Assembly: GCA_028023455.1 (NCBI GenBank)
Contig: JAQFVV010012396.1
Coordinates: 5,746,085 to 5,810,084, forward strand
Direction of reading: 5' to 3'
DNA: 64,000 nucleotides
Source: Epiperipatus broadwayi
Taxonomy: Eukaryota > Onychophora > Udeonychophora > Euonychophora > Peripatidae
The translations under genes were made by a program, and so were the position numbers. Of this stretch, positions 62,590 to 64,000 are shown piece by piece (the stretch's first letter is position 1; each line of letters begins with the position of its first letter). Below the pieces are notes generated by a model. It saw nothing but the letters and a program-made list of their open reading frames with translations, searched no databases and was not told where the DNA came from.

Positions 62590-63125
62590 TGCATTTGTAC
62601 ATTACAATAGCACTCATGTTACACTATTACTTAAAATTACTTTTTTACAGTTATATTATACTTAAATCAGCAGTAAAATCTACTTTTAACAATAAAATTG
62701 AATAATAAGAAGCTGAGATAAAATCTCATAGAATAATAATTAATAAAGATTCAAAAAATAAAAATATATAAAAGATGTAACAAAATAATGCACAGCATTA
62801 ACATTCTTATTCTTATTTTATTGAATTAAAAAAAAATTTAATTTTGAAAATATATGCATAATAAATAAAAACAAAATTAAATGAAAGTTATCTTTTTAAT
62901 TTTCGGTTGTTTTCTATTCTCTCATGTCAGCCATTTGATGATATTGATGCTAATCAAAAACACAGACATATTACAATTCTGGGCCAGGCCTGTGATTCTA
63001 TATAAATAGTGGCTTTTTTAGTTATGTAATATAAAATTAGAGTAACTAATAGTAAATAATATTACTATTTAAAAAACAAAATTTAGAAATTCACATTAAA
63101 TTTTTAAATGATATTCGAATAATTT
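62590..63125. other. Unannotated AT-rich sequence
   Basis: No supported feature up to the A-tract that ends the next element. Confidence 0.4.
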
Positions 63126-63129
63126 ATGT

Positions 63130-63164
63130 TTTTGTTTTTTTTTCTCAGTGATGAGATGTTTATT
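63130..63164 (-). promoter_or_regulatory. Polyadenylation signal followed by genomic A-tract
   Basis: On the minus strand AATAAA (plus 63159-63164) is followed about 15 bases later by a run of A interrupted once (plus 63130-63143). This spacing is that of a cleavage site, and the A-run is what a reverse-transcribed poly(A) tail leaves. Confidence 0.6.
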
Positions 63165-63204
63165 CATCAAAAATAAAAATAGATACAATGAAACAAATGA
63201 AATT

Positions 63205-64000
63205 TCAGGAACAAAATGGTAAGAGGGGAAGGATACATGTAAAAAGGGAATGGGAAGTGGACAGGAGAAATGGTGTGTAGTTCAGGCTGGTTAGAAAAGC
63301 ACATCTTAGAAAAGGTAGGAATGCAGAAATTTTATGGTGAGCGAGGATGAGCTGGGTTGGGAGAGATATGAGGAGTACAGTTCTTGCTTCTCCTGACAGA
63401 ATTGCACAATGATTCATTCTTGATGTTACTTGATGAGCCACTATCTGAGAAAAATTCAGCAGAGGAAGGTGAAGAGTGCGAAGGGAGGAGGGTGATGAGG
63501 CCCGAGTTGAAGCCAGAGAATTTTTTGCTGAAAGAATTCTTTTTTTCCTTGTGTGTTCTGAATGTCTGAGACTTGTCCTTGGTTCAGGAAAAGGATCCAT
63601 TATGATTTTACTGGGAAGATCAAGGATGGAAATCTGCCTGTCAGAGTTGGTGTCACTATCTGATGGGTTAGGGCATGCACGCTTCTGATGTTTCTTGTTA
63701 GTGGTGGAAGGGCCAGAGTTGGTAGACTCAGACAGGATGATTTCTGAGTTTGAATAAGTGTTCATGTCCATTAAGGAAAGAAGGTCCTGTGAGTGAGCTG
63801 TAACTGAGAGTGGTGGGCTGTGAGTGAGACCAAAATTATGTGGCCTAGAGGAAGCTGGAATCTTACTGAAAGGTGAGAGGGTGGCTGAATGCTGAAAGAT
63901 TGAATTGAAGTGAGGTGGAGGTGAGAGGTTAGCTGAAGGAGGATGTTCATATTTATTGGGGCTGTGCAGAGCACAGATGTGCTTTAGGCCCTTTTCTTTC
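63205..64000 (-). CDS. Ser/Pro-rich open frame, partial, 5' end outside the window
   Basis: The product is not recognised. One minus-strand frame is open from the window end through the ATG at 63771 to a stop at 63205, about 265 codons. The first part is Pro/Ser/His-rich (SPPPHFNSIFQHSATLSPFS); the middle has a basic cluster (KKHQKRACPNPSDSDTNSDR). The C-terminal 90 residues turn hydrophobic and may be out of the original frame, because an alternative frame keeps the Ser-rich character from about 63500 (SSPSSAEFFSDSGSSSN). It is clearly richer in GC than its surroundings. A polyadenylation signal follows 40 bases after the stop. It could be a LINE ORF1, a processed pseudogene or the last exon of a gene; the adjacent genomic A-tract favours retroposition. 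Confidence 0.4.
   Translation of the reverse strand, partial: KEKGLKHICALHSPNKYEHPPSANLSPPPHFNSIFQHSATLSPFSKIPASSRPHNFGLTHSPPLSVTAHSQDLLSLMDMNTYSNSEIILSESTNSGPSTTNKKHQKRACPNPSDSDTNSDRQISILDLPSKIIMDPFPEPRTSLRHSEHTRKKRILSAKNSLASTRASSPSSLRTLHLPLLNFSQIVAHQVTSRMNHCAILSGEARTVLLISLPTQLILAHHKISAFLPFLRCAFLTSLNYTPFLLSTSHSLFTCILPLLPFCS

Overview
The window is AT-rich, CpG-poor, repeat-dense eukaryotic DNA, almost certainly from an invertebrate animal. There is no bacterial-style gene packing, there are many long (TA)n and (GATA)n tracts, and nearly everything recognisable is a decayed transposable element. The element set is Penelope-like retroelements with GIY-YIG endonuclease, Ty3/gypsy, several LINE families with apurinic-type endonuclease, tRNA-derived SINEs, hAT, piggyBac and TA-flanked DNA elements, and large palindromic foldback repeats. 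It fits a lophotrochozoan, perhaps a cephalopod mollusc. That is an inference from composition and family mix, not proven. No intact host gene was found.

Layout. 1-960: a frame-broken remnant of an acidic repeat protein. 976-1612: tandem copies of a foldback family that recurs at 35120-35875. 2073-2660: a GATA/GGTA satellite. 3600-8115: a Penelope-type reverse transcriptase split in two by a 2.9-kb unclassified repeat (R1), which was itself invaded by a Penelope GIY-YIG fragment. 10.4-13.2 kb: two LINE fragments. 14.9-18.6 kb: palindromic repeats and a second Penelope 3' end. 20979-24552: the second, inverted copy of R1, carrying a 753-bp TTAA-flanked piggyBac-type insertion; the R1 copy at 4.1-7.9 kb supplies the empty site. 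25.2-30.1 kb: a decayed Ty3/gypsy element in the order LTR, protease, RT, RNase H, integrase, polypurine tract, LTR.

30.7-38.2 kb: a SINE, an antisense LINE and two sense/antisense LINE pieces, interleaved with foldbacks. 40945-41818: a CpG-retaining DNA transposon. 46.4-50.4 kb: a SINE, a LINE RT and two foldbacks. 52-56.5 kb: a SINE, a foldback, an hAT MITE and a LINE RT. 58.9 kb: a SINE with perfect 15-bp target duplications. 63.1-64.0 kb: a GC-richer Ser/Pro-rich open frame that runs off the window end and finishes in a polyadenylation signal followed by a genomic A-tract, as retroposed cDNA does.

The long stretches between these items hold no reading frame or RNA gene that I could support. 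The genes do not form a pathway; the value of the window is its nested transposition record and several unclassified repeat families.
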